Assembly (NCBI RefSeq): GCF_014648655.1
Contig: NZ_BMRN01000001.1
Span: 362,082-426,081 of the forward strand
Length of the DNA stretch: 64,000 nucleotides
From: Streptomyces atratus
GTDB lineage: Bacteria > Actinomycetota > Actinomycetes > Streptomycetales > Streptomycetaceae
Direction: 5' to 3'
Shown: positions 35,585-45,195 of the stretch, piece after piece
How the letters are laid out: each line of letters begins with the position of its first letter
Numbering within the stretch: position 1 is the first letter of the stretch
Notes under the pieces: model-generated
Database searches by the model: none
Told to the model about the DNA's origin: nothing
What the model saw: only the letters and a program-made list of their open reading frames with translations
Position numbers and translations under genes: made by a program

Positions 35585-36817
35585 ATGCAGGGAGAGGATC
35601 CGTTCGATCAGGGAGCGGGCAGCATCCTGCGCCAGCCGAAGGCCGTCTGGGCCACGGCGGGCGCGTCTGTTGTCGCATTCATGGGAATCGGCCTGGTGGA
35701 CCCGATTCTCCCGTCCATCGCCAAGGGCCTGGAGGCGACGCCGAGCCAGGTGTCGCTGCTCTTCACCTCGTACTTCCTGATCACCGCCGTGGCAATGCTC
35801 GTCACCGGCTTCGTGTCCAGCCGGATCGGCGGCCGTAAGACGCTGCTGACCGGCCTCGCGCTCGTCGTCGTCTTCGCCGCGCTCTCCGGCACCTCGTCGT
35901 CCGTCGCCGAACTCGTCGGCTTCCGGGCCGGCTGGGGGCTGGGCAACGCGCTCTTCGTGTCGACCGCGCTCGCCGTGATCGTCGGTGCGGCGGCCGGCGG
36001 CAGCTCGGCGGCGATCCTGCTCTACGAGTCGGCGCTCGGTCTCGGCATGGCCTGCGGACCGCTGCTCGGCGCCCTGCTCGGTGACGCCAGCTGGCGCTAC
36101 CCGTTCTTCGGCACGGCCGCGCTGATGGCGATCGGCTTCATCTGCATCACGGCGTTCCTGAAGGAGCAGCCCAAGCCCGCCAGGAAGACCTCGCTGCTCG
36201 ACCCGATCAAGGCGCTCGGCCACGGCGGCCTGGCCTCCGTCGCGACCTCGGCGTTCTTCTACAACTACGCGTTCTTCACGATCCTGGCGTTCACACCGTT
36301 CGTGCTGAACATGACGCCGTACAAGTCGGGCGCGGTCTTCTTCGCCTGGGGTCTGCTGCTCGCGGTCTTCTCGGTGCTCGTCGCCCCGCGGCTGCAGAAG
36401 CGCTTCGGGTCGCTGAAGGTGCTCGGCGCCTCGCTGGTGCTGCTCGCCGTCGACCTCGTGATCCTGGGATACGGCAACCACGCCGCCGCCATCGTCTGCA
36501 CGATCGTCTCCGGCGCCTTCATCGGCATGAACAACACCGTCTACACGGAGCTGGCGCTCGGTGTGTCGGACGCGCCGCGCCCGGTGGCGAGCGCGGGTTA
36601 CAACTTCGTCCGCTGGTTCGCCGCGGCCGCCGCCCCGTACCTCGCACCGAAGATCGAGGAGTGGAGCAACATTCACATCCCGTTCGTGGTCGCCGCGATC
36701 GCGGCCGTCGTCGGTGCGGTCGTCGTCCGGATCCGGCGTACGGCGCTGACCCACGAGGCAAAGGAGCTGGAGCCCGGGCACGCCACCGAGGACGGCGTCA
36801 CGGTCTTCGCCGACTGA
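35585..36817 (+). CDS. MFS transporter
   Basis: A 410-residue major facilitator with twelve predicted helices. The helix 2-3 loop motif is SSRIGGRKTLL. LVDPILPSIAKGLEATPSQVSLL in helix 1 is typical of DHA1-type drug exporters (YfmO/YceL-like). GGAGAG stands about 15 bases upstream of the ATG. It is probably a drug or metabolite efflux pump under the control of the palindrome in its promoter. Confidence 0.9.
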   Translation: MQGEDPFDQGAGSILRQPKAVWATAGASVVAFMGIGLVDPILPSIAKGLEATPSQVSLLFTSYFLITAVAMLVTGFVSSRIGGRKTLLTGLALVVVFAALSGTSSSVAELVGFRAGWGLGNALFVSTALAVIVGAAAGGSSAAILLYESALGLGMACGPLLGALLGDASWRYPFFGTAALMAIGFICITAFLKEQPKPARKTSLLDPIKALGHGGLASVATSAFFYNYAFFTILAFTPFVLNMTPYKSGAVFFAWGLLLAVFSVLVAPRLQKRFGSLKVLGASLVLLAVDLVILGYGNHAAAIVCTIVSGAFIGMNNTVYTELALGVSDAPRPVASAGYNFVRWFAAAAAPYLAPKIEEWSNIHIPFVVAAIAAVVGAVVVRIRRTALTHEAKELEPGHATEDGVTVFAD

Positions 36818-36920
36818 CCACGACGCAAACCCGGTTCTGCCCCGCCCGCGGCTCCCCCTCCTGGCTGCGCGGCGGGGCTTCCCGTATGCCCGGCATGACT
36901 GAGCCGGTCGGTCCTGCGTC

Positions 36921-37556
36921 TCAGTCCAGCGCCACGGAGCCACGCAGCGGATCACGCAGATCCGTACCGTGCGAGAGCCACCGCTCCTGGAGCTCCTGCG
37001 CACCGCGGACCCGCTTCCACGCGGCCTCGTTGTGCGTCATCGGCAGCAGGGGCAGGAACCGTACCGGCTCCATCGGCCCACTCGCCTCCCGGCCACCGCC
37101 CCTCACGGAGCCGCTGCGCGGCAGAGGCTCATTCAGTTCGAGGTCCTCCACCAGGCCGCCCGACTCGGCGACCAGCACGGAGCTGAACGGCGCCCCGGGC
37201 CACAGCGGTTCGCCGAGGTCCAGCGAGGCGCCGGGCGCCACGATCAGCCCCTCGACCTGCGGGGTGGCAGCCAGCACGGCCAGCGGACGCAGCACCTTGT
37301 CGGTGTCGGCGAGTCCGGCGCGCACGGAGAGGACCAGCTCGGCGCGCGGGCCCTTCACCGGGTCCGCGAGGGCCGCGGTCGGGTCGGCCATCGGCTGTGC
37401 GGACATGCCGAGCGTGGCGTAGCGCACCACGTCACGGTCGGTGAAGCGGAGCACCTCGATGCGGTCCGTCCCGAGAAACGTCACTGCGGCGCGCGCGTCC
37501 GGTTCACCGAAGGCCGTCAGCAGCCGGGCCTCGACCAGCGCAAGAATTTCTCCCAT
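36921..37556 (-). CDS. Suppressor-of-fused (SUFU) domain protein
   Basis: A 211-residue single SUFU-like domain. Recognisable parts are MGEILALVEARLL, EVLRFTDRDVVRYATLGMS, AELVLSVR and FLPLLPMTHNEAAWKR. Bacterial members are often immunity-like or of unknown role. ATG at 37556 is chosen as the domain begins there; the open frame to 38033 is antisense to corA. Divergent from corA. Confidence 0.85.
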   Translation of the reverse strand: MGEILALVEARLLTAFGEPDARAAVTFLGTDRIEVLRFTDRDVVRYATLGMSAQPMADPTAALADPVKGPRAELVLSVRAGLADTDKVLRPLAVLAATPQVEGLIVAPGASLDLGEPLWPGAPFSSVLVAESGGLVEDLELNEPLPRSGSVRGGGREASGPMEPVRFLPLLPMTHNEAAWKRVRGAQELQERWLSHGTDLRDPLRGSVALD

Positions 37557-37965
37557 CCTGCGAGCATAGGACGCGTATGGAACGGGCAAAGTAAAGGATT
37601 GGCCCTCAGTCGGCTGATAGTCTTGGCCGCTGGTCGGGGCAGCACGCAGAAGCGTCGCTCTCAGTCCCGACGACACGTCATCCCCCACGGGGGACCGGCT
37701 GGAGGAGGTGGGGCTGCAATGGATCGAAGTCGACCGTGCAGTACCAACCGCTCTTCCGCTCCTCACCTCTCTTCGGTGATCTGAAGCCTTCTCGGTCAAG
37801 GCCCATGGCATTGCGCACGACGGAAGAGCACCCCTTTTTTGCCTGTCTGTAGCGAACGCCGTCATCGCGCCGCTGCGGTGCCGCCCGCTTTGCGGACGTG
37901 AGCGCACGTCCCCATTCCGGGCTGTTCCACGTGCCCGACGACGGCCCTCCGTGAAGGAGCCAGCC
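37557..37965. other. Intergenic region between SUFU and corA genes
   Basis: About 409 bases with no credible gene. It must hold the promoters for both flanking genes. I see a run of seven Ts near 37833-37840 and a perfect hairpin GGACGTG-AGCG-CACGTCC (37894-37911) in what would be the corA leader. I could not match a known magnesium riboswitch to it. Confidence 0.4.
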
Positions 37966-39081
37966 ATGTCGATGATCCGCGACCTGCGCGCCGCCGTGCG
38001 CCCGTCCCTGCGCAAGAGCAACACCCTGCACAACAGTTACGACACCACCCGTGACCCGTCCGCCTCCAGCGCGGTCGTAGACTGCGCGGTCTACCGCGAC
38101 GGACGGCGCGTGGAGACCGGCACCTGCCGCACGCCGCACGAGGCGATGCTCCAGGTGCGCGAGGAGGGCGGCTTCGCCTGGATCGGCCTGCACGAGCCGA
38201 CCGAGGAGGAATTCGCCGGTATCGCCCGCGAGTTCGGCCTCCACCCGCTCGCTGTGGAGGACGCCGTCCACGCCCACCAGCGGCCGAAGCTGGAGCGGTA
38301 CGACGACACCCTCTTCACCGTCTTCAAGACCATCCACTACGTCGAGCACACCGAGCTCACCGCGACCAGCGAGGTCGTCGAGACCGGCGAGGTGATGTGC
38401 TTCACCGGCCGGGACTTCGTCATCACCGTCCGGCACGGCGGCCACGGCTCGCTGCGCGCACTGAGGCACCGGCTGCAGGACGACCCCGAGCTGCTCGCCA
38501 AGGGGCCCTCCGCGGTCCTGCACTCCATCGCCGACCATGTCGTCGACGGCTACATCGCGGTCGCGGGCGCCGTCCAGGACGACATCGACGAGGTGGAGAT
38601 CGAGGTCTTCTCCACCCCCGCGAAGGGCAGCCCTCGCGGCTCGGAGGCCGGCCGGATCTACCAGCTCAAGCGTGAGGTCCTGGAGTTCAAGCGGGCAGTG
38701 TCGCCGCTGCTGCGGCCGATGCAGCTGCTGAGCGAGCGCCCGATGCGGCTGATCGACCCCGACATTCAGAAGTACTTCCGCGACGTCGCCGACCACCTGG
38801 CGCGGGTGCACGAAGAAGTCATCGGCTTCGACGAACTGCTGAACTCGATCCTCCAGGCCAACCTGGCGCAGGCGACCGTCGCGCAGAACGAGGACATGCG
38901 CAAGATCACGTCCTGGGCGGCCATCGTCGCCGTACCGACGATGATCTGCGGCGTCTACGGCATGAACTTCAAGCACATGCCCGAGCTGGGCTGGAGGTAC
39001 GGCTACCCGATGGTGCTGGGCGTCATCGGAGTGGTCTGCTTCTCCATCCACCGCACACTCAAGCGCAACGGCTGGCTCTAA
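37966..39081 (+). CDS. corA: CorA-family magnesium/cobalt transporter
   Basis: 371 residues. It has a long soluble N-terminal domain (FAWIGLHEPTEEEF, HPLAVEDAVHAHQRPKLERYDD), a stalk helix, then two C-terminal membrane helices. The family signature YGMNF follows helix 1, with the MPEL loop after it. It forms a pentameric Mg2+ channel. ATG at 37966 has GAAGGAG 6 bases upstream, better than the ATG/GTG at 37951. A small conserved gene follows at 13 bases. Confidence 0.95.
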   Translation: MSMIRDLRAAVRPSLRKSNTLHNSYDTTRDPSASSAVVDCAVYRDGRRVETGTCRTPHEAMLQVREEGGFAWIGLHEPTEEEFAGIAREFGLHPLAVEDAVHAHQRPKLERYDDTLFTVFKTIHYVEHTELTATSEVVETGEVMCFTGRDFVITVRHGGHGSLRALRHRLQDDPELLAKGPSAVLHSIADHVVDGYIAVAGAVQDDIDEVEIEVFSTPAKGSPRGSEAGRIYQLKREVLEFKRAVSPLLRPMQLLSERPMRLIDPDIQKYFRDVADHLARVHEEVIGFDELLNSILQANLAQATVAQNEDMRKITSWAAIVAVPTMICGVYGMNFKHMPELGWRYGYPMVLGVIGVVCFSIHRTLKRNGWL

Positions 39082-39093
39082 TAGAGTTCGGGT

Positions 39094-39615
39094 ATGACTG
39101 CTGCTGCCGCTGACGTGCCGCTGGGCCGGGCTCTCGTCGAGGAGGCCACCAAGAAGTCGGGCCTCATCTGGGTACGGGGCACCGGGCCCGCGCGGGCGCT
39201 GTGGCACGTGTGGCACGAGGGCGCGGTGCATCTGGTCGGCGACGGCCCCGGCGAACAGCCGCTCCCGGCCGGCCTCGGTGACGGGGCAGCCGCCGAGGTG
39301 ACCGTGCGCAGCAAGGACAAGGGCGGCCGGCTGGTCGCCTGGACGGCCGCCGTGACTGAGCTCGCGCCGCACTCCGAGGAGTGGGAGGCCGCCGTCGCCG
39401 AACTCAAGGGCAAGCGGCTGAACACACCGGACGCCGAACAGATGACGGAGCGATGGGCGCGCGAATGCCGGGTGCTGCGGCTGACACCCGGCGAATTCCG
39501 TACGGAACTGCCGGACGGCTCGCTGGCCGCTGCGCCCCTGCCGACGTCCGCGACCACGCGGCGGCCGGTGCCGGCCGGGCTGCCGCGGCTGCTGAAGCGG
39601 GCGCGCAAGGGCTGA
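39094..39615 (+). CDS. Conserved protein, possible split-barrel (PNPOx-like) fold
   Basis: A 173-residue soluble protein with an alternating hydrophobic pattern at the start (GLIWVRGTGPARALWHVWHEGAVHLV, shown here for its beta-strand character) and a helical C-terminal half ending in a basic tail. The strand-rich N-terminus suggests a flavin-type split barrel, but I see no decisive motif. It lies 12 bases after corA, so is probably co-transcribed. Confidence 0.68.
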   Translation: MTAAAADVPLGRALVEEATKKSGLIWVRGTGPARALWHVWHEGAVHLVGDGPGEQPLPAGLGDGAAAEVTVRSKDKGGRLVAWTAAVTELAPHSEEWEAAVAELKGKRLNTPDAEQMTERWARECRVLRLTPGEFRTELPDGSLAAAPLPTSATTRRPVPAGLPRLLKRARKG

Positions 39616-39709
39616 CCGGGGCAGGGCCTGTCCGACGCTGATCCACCGGGCGGAGCCTCTGATCCGCGGACAGGGCCACCTCCTGGACCGCGTGCCGTGC
39701 GGCCCGCTC

Positions 39710-40477
39710 TCAGGAGGACGTCTTGGGCAGCTGCTGCCCGTAGTCGACCGTGTCGCCCTTCGCCGGGGCCTCCAGCGTGAAGTCCTTGCCCCAGTCCGAC
39801 AGCTTCACGATCCCCCCGCCGCCGCCGCGCGCGAAACGCAGCGGATACGGCGTGCCCTCCAGCGAGACGTCGAGCGTTCCGCCCTCGCCCTTGCCGCCCG
39901 TGATCTGAACGGTCCGGGTCGGTCCGACCTTCTCCCGGTCGCCCTTGTTGAGGGTGCCGTGCAAGGTGAGCAGCCCGTCGAGCAGGGTCTCCTTGTCCGT
40001 GAAACCGCGCAGCTGCTTGTACGTGGGGTCGTCCTCGGGCACCTTCACGTACTTGTCCTGGAGCTTGTCCGCGGCCGCCCCGCCCGCATCGTTGTCGGCA
40101 CCGGACTTCTCGTCGTGGCTCCAGAACCCCGAGTCCGCCTTCAGATAGAGCTCGTCACCGATCCGCAGCAGCTCGAACGTGCTGTTCTTCGAGACGACGG
40201 AGCCGATGCCGCCCTTCTCCTTGAGCTGCATATTGAGTTTGTACGTGCCGCCCTTGCTGACCAGCGTCCCGGCGAGGCGCACCGCATCGGCGGAGTCCGC
40301 TGCGGTCTGCGCCTTCTTCTCGATCTCCGTGGCGGCGAGCTTGCCGACGCCGTTGGTCCCCTTGTCCGGATCCTCGCCCCCGCACGCCGTGAGAGCGGCG
40401 GTCAGCCCCGCGCAGAGCACAACGGCGAGCGCGGTCCGGCGGCGTCGGGCCCGGACGGGCGGAACGGAAGAGGTCAC
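39710..40477 (-). CDS. Lipoprotein, LppX/LprAFG-like
   Basis: About 255 residues. The signal peptide has an Arg cluster (RARRRR), hydrophobic stretch and lipobox LTAC. The mature part resembles the actinobacterial LppX_LprAFG family, which binds or moves lipids at the membrane: VRLAGTLVSKGGTYKLNMQL, ELLRIGDELYLKADSGFW, VDYGQQLP. GTG at 40477 is preferred because AGAGG lies 8 bases upstream; ATGs at 40495 and 40501 and a longer frame to 40540 are possible. Convergent with the preceding gene, divergent from the MgtE-like gene. Confidence 0.8.
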   Translation of the reverse strand: MTSSVPPVRARRRRTALAVVLCAGLTAALTACGGEDPDKGTNGVGKLAATEIEKKAQTAADSADAVRLAGTLVSKGGTYKLNMQLKEKGGIGSVVSKNSTFELLRIGDELYLKADSGFWSHDEKSGADNDAGGAAADKLQDKYVKVPEDDPTYKQLRGFTDKETLLDGLLTLHGTLNKGDREKVGPTRTVQITGGKGEGGTLDVSLEGTPYPLRFARGGGGGIVKLSDWGKDFTLEAPAKGDTVDYGQQLPKTSS

Positions 40478-40680
40478 GGGCGCACTGCCTCTCATCTGCA
40501 TGGCGGGGGTGGCAGACGGCAGCGTACCTGTGCCGTTCACGCCTTCCGGCAGAGAGCCGTACGGACGGATCCACCGGGGCAGCCCGGAGCGGTACGGGCT
40601 AGCCTGATCCCGTCATAACGGTTAATTAGCCGTCAAACGGACCGGACAGAGAAGTCGTACACGGAAGAAGGAGGCGCACC

Positions 40681-41955
40681 ATGGCGGCAGGCGCCCCCCG
40701 GGTCTTCGTCTCGCACCTCGCCGGCGTCCCGGTCTTCGACCCCAACGGCGATCAGGTGGGCCGCGTCCGCGACCTGGTCGCGATGTTGCGGGTCGGCGGT
40801 CGGCCGCCCCGGCTGCTCGGTCTGGTCGTCGAGGTGCTCAGCCGTCGCCGGATCTTCCTCCCGATGACCCGGGTGACGGGGATCGAGTCCGGTCAGGTCA
40901 TCACCACCGGTGTCGTCAACATGCGGCGCTTCGAACAGCGGCCCACCGAACGCCTGGTGCTCGGCGAGTTCCTCGACCGGCGGGTCCGCCTCGTGGAGAC
41001 CGGCGAGGAGGTCACCGTCCTCGATGTCTCCGTGTCGCAGCTTCCGGCCCGTCGCGACTGGGAGATCGACAAGTACTTCGTACGCAAGGGCAAGGGTGGG
41101 GCGCTGCGGCGCAAGGGCGAGACCCTGACGGTCGAATGGTCGGCGGTCAGTGGTTTCTCGCTGGAGGAGGACGGGCAGGGCGCCGAGTCCCTGGTCGCCA
41201 CGTTCGAGCAGCTGCGCCCGACCGACGTGGCCAACGCGCTGCACCATCTGTCGCCGAAGCGACGGGCCGAGGTAGCGGCCGCGCTCGACGACGACCGGCT
41301 CGCCGACGTACTGGAGGAGCTGCCCGAGGACGACCAGGTGGAGATCATCGGCAAGCTCCAGGAGGAGCGTGCCGCCGATGTCCTGGAGGCCATGGACCCG
41401 GACGACGCGGCCGACCTGCTGTCCGAACTGCCGGAGGAGGACAAGGAGCGGCTGCTGGCCCTGATGCGTCCGGACGACGCGGCGGATGTGCGGCGCCTGA
41501 TGGCATACGCGGAACGGACCGCCGGCGGTCTGATGACCACCGAGCCGATCATTCTGCGGCCGGACGCGACGGTCGCCGACGCGCTCGCACGGGTCCGGCA
41601 GGCGGATCTGTCCCCCGCACTCGCCGCCCAGGTGTACGTGTGCCGCTCGCCGGACGAGACACCGACCGGCAAGTACCTGGGCACCGTGCACTTCCAGCGG
41701 CTGCTGCGGGATCCGCCGTACGCCCTGGTCAGCTCGATCGTCGACAGCGATCTCGTCCCCCTCACCCCGGACACCCCTTTGTCGGCCGTGACGAGCTATC
41801 TGGCCGCGTACAACCTGGTCTCGGTGCCGGTCGTGGACGAGAGCGGATCCCTGCTCGGCGCTGTGACCGTCGACGACGTACTCGACCACCTGCTGCCCGA
41901 GGACTGGCGGGAGACCGACTTCCACGGTGAGGAGGAGGTCGCCCGTGGCAGGTGA
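40681..41955 (+). CDS. PRC-barrel/MgtE_N/CBS protein lacking the MgtE channel
   Basis: 424 residues. Order: a PRC-barrel-like start (FVSHLAGVPVFDPNGDQVG), an MgtE N-terminal superhelical domain with repeats (LSPKRRAEVAAAL, LEELPEDDQVEII, MDPDDAADLLSELPEEDK), then two CBS motifs (MTTEPIILRPDATVADAL; TPLSAVTSYLAAYNLVSVPVVDE). The MgtE membrane channel is absent, so this is a stand-alone Mg2+/nucleotide-sensing module. Its stop overlaps the next gene. It may regulate the DUF1003 membrane protein or the nearby CorA; that is inference. Confidence 0.9.
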   Translation: MAAGAPRVFVSHLAGVPVFDPNGDQVGRVRDLVAMLRVGGRPPRLLGLVVEVLSRRRIFLPMTRVTGIESGQVITTGVVNMRRFEQRPTERLVLGEFLDRRVRLVETGEEVTVLDVSVSQLPARRDWEIDKYFVRKGKGGALRRKGETLTVEWSAVSGFSLEEDGQGAESLVATFEQLRPTDVANALHHLSPKRRAEVAAALDDDRLADVLEELPEDDQVEIIGKLQEERAADVLEAMDPDDAADLLSELPEEDKERLLALMRPDDAADVRRLMAYAERTAGGLMTTEPIILRPDATVADALARVRQADLSPALAAQVYVCRSPDETPTGKYLGTVHFQRLLRDPPYALVSSIVDSDLVPLTPDTPLSAVTSYLAAYNLVSVPVVDESGSLLGAVTVDDVLDHLLPEDWRETDFHGEEEVARGR

Positions 41956-42502
41956 GGACCGCACGAAGGGGGCGCCGACGGGCGCCTCGGGCATCGCGCG
42001 CCCGCCCCGTTCCCGGCTGGACCAGCCGAGGGCCCCGCGGCGGCGGCTGCTGCCCGCGTACGACCCCGAGACGTTCGGCCGGTTCTCCGAGCGGATCGCC
42101 CGCTTCCTGGGGACTTGGCGCTTCATCTCCTGGATGACGCTGGTCATCATCGTCTGGTTGCTGTGGAACGTCTTCGCGCCGACGGCATGGCGGTACGACC
42201 AGTACCCGTTCATCTTCCTGACGCTGATGCTCTCGCTCCAGGCCTCGTACGCGGCCCCGCTGATCCTGCTCGCGCAGAACCGGCAGGCCGACCGCGACCG
42301 GGTCACCTACGAGCAGGACCGCAAGCAGAACGAGCGCTCCATCGCGGACACCGAGTACCTCACCCGCGAGATCGCGGCACTGCGGATGGGGCTCGGCGAG
42401 GTCGCCACCCGCGACTGGATCCGCTCCGAACTGGAAGACCTCATGAGGGACCTGGACGACCGGCGTGCCCTATTCCCGGCCGAGAGTGACGAAGACCGCT
42501 GA
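41945..42502 (+). CDS. DUF1003 membrane protein
   Basis: About 185 residues. It has a basic, Pro-rich N-terminus, two membrane helices (FISWMTLVIIVWLLWNVF; FIFLTLMLSLQASYAAPLILL) and a charged C-terminal helix with ADRDRVTYEQDRKQNERS typical of DUF1003. Function unknown. GTG at 41945 with GAGGAGG upstream gives an 11-base overlap with the MgtE_N gene, so the two are translationally coupled. Confidence 0.9.
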   Translation: MAGEDRTKGAPTGASGIARPPRSRLDQPRAPRRRLLPAYDPETFGRFSERIARFLGTWRFISWMTLVIIVWLLWNVFAPTAWRYDQYPFIFLTLMLSLQASYAAPLILLAQNRQADRDRVTYEQDRKQNERSIADTEYLTREIAALRMGLGEVATRDWIRSELEDLMRDLDDRRALFPAESDEDR

Positions 42503-42546
42503 CGGGGCTACTCACGCGTAGCAGCAGGCGCCGTAACATCGTCCGT

Positions 42547-43680
42547 ATGGCTACGGAAGACGCGGTGCTTGAGGCACTGGCGACAGTGAACGACCCGGAG
42601 ATCCACCGTCCGATCACCGAACTCGGCATGGTGAAATCGGTCGAGATCGATGCTGACGGTGCGGTCGCTGTCACGGTGTATCTCACGGTGTCCGGCTGCC
42701 CGATGCGCGAGACCATCACCAAGAGCGTGACCGACGCGGTGGCGAAGGTCGAAGGCGTCACGCGCGTCGATGTCACGCTCGACGTGATGAGCGACGAACA
42801 GCGCAAGGAACTCGCGTCCTCGCTGCGCGGCGGCACGGCCGAGCGCGAAGTGCCGTTCGCCAAGCCCGGCTCGCTGACCCGGGTCTACGCGGTGGCATCC
42901 GGCAAGGGCGGCGTCGGCAAGTCGTCGGTCACGGTGAACCTGGCGGCCGCGATGGCGGCCGACGGCCTCAAGGTCGGTGTCGTGGACGCGGACATCTACG
43001 GGCACAGCGTGCCGCGGATGCTCGGCGCGGATGGCAAGCCGACCCAGGTCGAGAACATGATCATGCCGCCGTCGGCGCACGGCGTGAAGGTCATCTCCAT
43101 CGGCATGTTCACCCCGGGCAACGCCCCGGTGGTGTGGCGCGGACCGATGCTGCACCGCGCACTGCAGCAGTTCCTCGCGGATGTGTACTGGGGCGACCTG
43201 GACGTCCTGCTGCTCGACCTGCCGCCGGGCACCGGTGACATCGCGATCTCGGTGGCACAGCTCGTGCCGAACGCCGAGATCCTGGTCGTCACGACTCCGC
43301 AGCAGGCGGCGGCCGAGGTGGCCGAGCGGGCCGGTTCGATCGCCGTGCAGACCCACCAGAAGATCGTCGGTGTCGTCGAGAACATGTCGGGGCTTCCGTG
43401 CCCGCACTGCGACGAGATGGTCGACGTGTTCGGTACCGGCGGCGGCCGGAAGGTCGCCGAGGGCCTGACGAGGACGGTCGGCGCGGAGGTGCCGGTGCTC
43501 GGCTCCATCCCGATCGACGTACGGCTGCGCGAGGGCGGCGACGAGGGCAAGCCGGTCGTCCTGTCCGACCCCGACTCCCCGGCCGGCAAGGCGCTCCGCA
43601 CCATCGCGGACAAGCTGGGAGGCCGTCAGCGCGGCCTGGCGGGCATGTCGCTGGGAATCACCCCGCGCAACAAGTTCTGA
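42547..43680 (+). CDS. mrp: Mrp/NBP35-type Fe-S cluster carrier ATPase
   Basis: 377 residues. An N-terminal MIP18 (DUF59) domain (VNDPEIHRPITELGMVKS, YLTVSGCPMR) is followed by a ParA-like P-loop ATPase with the deviant Walker A GKGGVGKS at 119-126 and the cluster-binding CPHC at 285-288. It assembles and delivers [4Fe-4S] clusters. It is 45 bases after the DUF1003 gene, in the order seen near Rv1229c. Confidence 0.95.
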   Translation: MATEDAVLEALATVNDPEIHRPITELGMVKSVEIDADGAVAVTVYLTVSGCPMRETITKSVTDAVAKVEGVTRVDVTLDVMSDEQRKELASSLRGGTAEREVPFAKPGSLTRVYAVASGKGGVGKSSVTVNLAAAMAADGLKVGVVDADIYGHSVPRMLGADGKPTQVENMIMPPSAHGVKVISIGMFTPGNAPVVWRGPMLHRALQQFLADVYWGDLDVLLLDLPPGTGDIAISVAQLVPNAEILVVTTPQQAAAEVAERAGSIAVQTHQKIVGVVENMSGLPCPHCDEMVDVFGTGGGRKVAEGLTRTVGAEVPVLGSIPIDVRLREGGDEGKPVVLSDPDSPAGKALRTIADKLGGRQRGLAGMSLGITPRNKF

Positions 43681-43697
43681 GCGGGGACGAAGGCATC

Positions 43698-43730
43698 GCC
43701 GGGCGGGCCTGATTTCCGGGCCCGTCCGGC
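43698..43730 (+). terminator. Terminator after mrp
   Basis: About 12-bp stem (43698-43709 with 43718-43730) followed by AAAA on the plus strand. It belongs to the same sequence family as the repeat at 30.7 kb. A second related stem occupies 43745-43785. Confidence 0.65.
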
Positions 43731-43832
43731 AAAACCGAGCCTGGTCGGCGTTTGAGGACGTCTTCGAGCCCGGCCGACGATCGAGGGCGAAGCGGCAACC
43801 GGCCATGACCGGTCACCGCCCACCGCCCCGGC

Positions 43833-44492
43833 CTATGCGTACGTCGCGATGTCGGCGACCACCGAGAACCCCAGCCCGTACGCGCTCATGCCCCGCCCAT
43901 ACGCCCCGATGTGCACCCCGCCGTGCGCCGACCCCGCCAGCACCCAGCCGAACTCGGACTCGCGGTAGTGGAACGGCACCGGGACACCGTCCACCGGCAG
44001 CGACAGCGCCGACCATGCGGGACCGTCCATGTCGTCGGCGAGTTCGAACGCGGTCTCCGTCTGCTGGTCCAGCCAGTCATCACGCAGTGTGTGATCCATC
44101 TGCGGGGGCCACGTACAGGCGAGCAGGCCGGACCCGGCCAGCCAGGCCGCGGAGGAGACCGTGGTCGCGTCCAGAACCCCCGTACCGTCACCGCTGCGCC
44201 GCACCGGGCTGCTGGCCACCGTCACGACGACGGCGAATCGCTGCTTCTCGACACCCGCGTCGGCCCGTACCGACGGCTCGTCACCGTGCCCGATGGAACC
44301 GTGCTGCACAGTGCCGTCCGCCGCGGTGCCCACCTGCATCCGCCAACGCGGCCCGGTGAAGGCCTCGTCCAGTCCGTACCAGGGAAACGGGGCTGCCAGA
44401 TAACCGTCGACAGTACGCCGGGCCGCCGCTACCCCCTCTGCGGTGACTGTGCTCGGCGCACCTTCCGCGCCCACCCGACTGGTCGTCTCCAT
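43833..44492 (-). CDS. Conserved hypothetical protein
   Basis: About 219 residues, no membrane segment. It is rich in Val/Ala/Asp with aromatic clusters (FPWYGLDEAFTGPRWRM, SALSLPVDGVPVPFHYRESEFGWVLAG) and a C-terminal GAYGRGMSAYGLGF. ATG at 44492 has GAGGAGG about 10 bases upstream; the frame open to 44663 is unsupported. I do not recognise the family. Confidence 0.7.
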   Translation of the reverse strand: METTSRVGAEGAPSTVTAEGVAAARRTVDGYLAAPFPWYGLDEAFTGPRWRMQVGTAADGTVQHGSIGHGDEPSVRADAGVEKQRFAVVVTVASSPVRRSGDGTGVLDATTVSSAAWLAGSGLLACTWPPQMDHTLRDDWLDQQTETAFELADDMDGPAWSALSLPVDGVPVPFHYRESEFGWVLAGSAHGGVHIGAYGRGMSAYGLGFSVVADIATYA

Positions 44493-44610
44493 CTGCCCGG
44501 CCGCCTCCTCGATCCCTAGCGTCCGGAGCGGCCCGCCCCCCACGGGCGTCCTCACAACCGGACAGATGGAGAATAGCCATACCGTCCGGGCGAGCCGGGA
44601 TTGACTGCTG

Positions 44611-45096
44611 TCAGGTGGCGTCTGCGTCGAACGGCGGGCGGTCGTCCTTCGCAGGCTGTTCACGCTTCTTGAGCAGGTCGGGAGTACCGGCGGAGCCGTT
44701 GGCCGCGGCGATCGCCGCGCCGCTCGACACGCCGCTTTGGGAGTCCGCGGACTCCACGGCCGCGTTCTCCCGGCCGTTCACCGCGTCGGTGACCTCGGCC
44801 AGATCCTTGCGCAGGTCGAAGCTCTCGCGGATCTCCTTCAGCCCCAGATCGTCATTGCCGTCCACGAGCTGCTTGCGGAGATACGTCTTGGGGTTGAGGT
44901 CCTCGAACTCGAAGTCCTTGAACTCCGGGCCGAGCTCGGTACGGATGTCCTCCTTGGCACTCTCCGAGAACTCACGGATCTTACGGATGAAGCGCGAGGC
45001 GTCCTGGATGACCTTGGGCAGCTTGTCCGGGCCGAAGATCAGCACGCCCAGGATCGCGAGCGTCACCAGCTCCAGTGGGCCTATGTCATTGAACAC
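44611..45096 (-). CDS. tatB: Twin-arginine translocase subunit TatB
   Basis: A 161-residue TatB/Mtt-type protein. The N-terminal membrane helix carries the family Glu and the Gly-Pro hinge (IGPLELVTLAILGVLIFGPDKLP, residues about 4-26 described by position), then an amphipathic helix and a long charged tail. TatB receives folded twin-arginine substrates before TatA assembly. GTG at 45096 has GAGGAG 6 bases upstream. Downstream of htrA in the sigE cluster. Confidence 0.93.
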   Translation of the reverse strand: MFNDIGPLELVTLAILGVLIFGPDKLPKVIQDASRFIRKIREFSESAKEDIRTELGPEFKDFEFEDLNPKTYLRKQLVDGNDDLGLKEIRESFDLRKDLAEVTDAVNGRENAAVESADSQSGVSSGAAIAAANGSAGTPDLLKKREQPAKDDRPPFDADAT

Positions 45097-45195
45097 CCTG
45101 TTGCTCCTCGTGTTCTCCGCGACCAGGTCGGTTGTGGTCCGGACCCGGCCCACGGTACCGGTCGAAACTGTCCGCGCGGTAGCGTCCCGCGACTG

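Noticed and set aside
37557..37965. Mg2+ riboswitch upstream of corA
   Set aside because: Only a 7-bp hairpin is evident; the multi-helix M-box or ykoK pattern could not be recognised.
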